From an uncultured Bacteroides sp. (GTDB lineage: Bacteria; Bacteroidota; Bacteroidia; Bacteroidales; Bacteroidaceae), in NCBI GenBank assembly GCA_902472795.1, contig CABROZ010000057.1, positions 1 to 14,113 of the forward strand: a stretch of 14,113 nucleotides of DNA, in the 5' to 3' direction. Both the position numbers and the translations under genes were made by a program. This document shows, piece after piece, positions 13,931 to 14,113 of the stretch (its first letter is position 1; every line of letters starts with the position of its first letter). The notes under the pieces were generated by a model. The model did not search any database, was not told the origin of the DNA, and worked only from the letters and a program-made list of their open reading frames with translations.

Positions 13931-13962
13931 CAAAGATAGTGAAAGGTGAGAGCAGAGACAAA
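13931..13962 (-). promoter_or_regulatory. Canonical promoter of luxS
   Basis: On the minus strand TTTG (13962-13959) and TATCTTTG (13938-13931) are 20 bp apart, a full match to the Bacteroidetes -33/-7 consensus. The leader is about 40 nt. Confidence 0.8.
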
Positions 13963-14033
13963 TGGAAACCCAAGTTTTCAATTTGACTATGCCGAACCGC
14001 ATCCTATCTTATCTAAAGATAGGTGAAAGGTGA
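13932..14033. repeat. Near-identical direct repeat overlapping the luxS promoter
   Basis: AAAGATA-GTGAAAGGTGA at 13932-13949 recurs as AAAGATAGGTGAAAGGTGA at 14015-14033, one base inserted, period about 83 bp. The core GTGAAAG also occurs at 13909. The upstream copy sits in a perfect 8-bp inverted repeat, CCTATCTT (14003-14010) / AAGATAGG (14016-14023). Confidence 0.7.
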
Positions 14034-14060
14034 ACGCAAAGGCAAGTTTCGCACCCATAA

Positions 14061-14113
14061 TGTGTTGTCCTGAAATAGGTTGACTCCATTAGCCGCAAAT
14101 CATGTAATGAAAA
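14061..14113 (+). mobile_element. IS3-type insertion sequence, right copy (end only)
   Basis: The 53 bp from 14061 to the window edge are the exact reverse complement of 245-297, beginning TGTGTTGTCC and reaching the first two codons of OrfA (ATG at 14107). The element therefore continues rightward beyond the window on the plus strand, opposite to the left copy. Confidence 0.8.

Noticed and set aside
1..14113. CRISPR arrays, tRNA or rRNA genes
   Set aside because: No regularly spaced repeats, no cloverleaf-like sequence with TTCGANTC-type loops and no rRNA signature were seen on either strand.

Overview
The window looks like chromosome from a Bacteroides/Phocaeicola-type gut Bacteroidales. 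The clearest sign is the promoters: several gene starts have the Bacteroidetes pair TTTG, about 20 bp, TAnnTTTG (892-922, 1571-1602, 13931-13962 and others). Shine-Dalgarno sites are scarce, and DUF4251, DUF2490 and a chromosomal luxS fit the same group. A species cannot be named from the sequence alone.

Left edge (1-880): nested mobile-element debris. An IS3-type element enters from the left on the minus strand and ends at 297. It cuts into an IS110-family transposase gene whose 3' part survives at 298-615. That is followed by a fragment of a Bacteroides TPR-type protein (about 662-880). At the right edge (14061-14113) the same 53 bp IS end reappears in inverted orientation, so about 13.8 kb lies between two inverted copies of one IS.

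Left-centre (892-3010): a secreted DUF4251 protein, a secreted probable beta-barrel protein with a suspicious 3' end, and a convergent DUF2490 outer-membrane-type protein.

Centre (3173-9819): an AraC-family regulator is divergent from a complete tripartite RND efflux operon: lipoprotein periplasmic adaptor, inner-membrane RND permease, TolC-type outer-membrane channel. The adaptor gene carries a one-base frameshift at a G4 run (5069-5072); restoring the frame lets it overlap the permease start. The regulator probably controls the pump.

Right-centre (9891-12357): an XRE-cupin transcription factor followed by an AMP-binding acyl-CoA synthetase-type enzyme. A long hairpin with a U-run lies between them, and a strong terminator follows.

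Right (12363-13962): a minus-strand short-chain dehydrogenase and luxS, each with its own promoter candidate, then a duplicated promoter-like segment up to the IS.

The gene families are familiar. I found no convincing new multi-gene system. The items most worth a second look are the two frameshift-like breaks, the hairpin between regulator and synthetase, the nested and inverted IS architecture, and the paired palindromes next to the promoter at 1571-1602.
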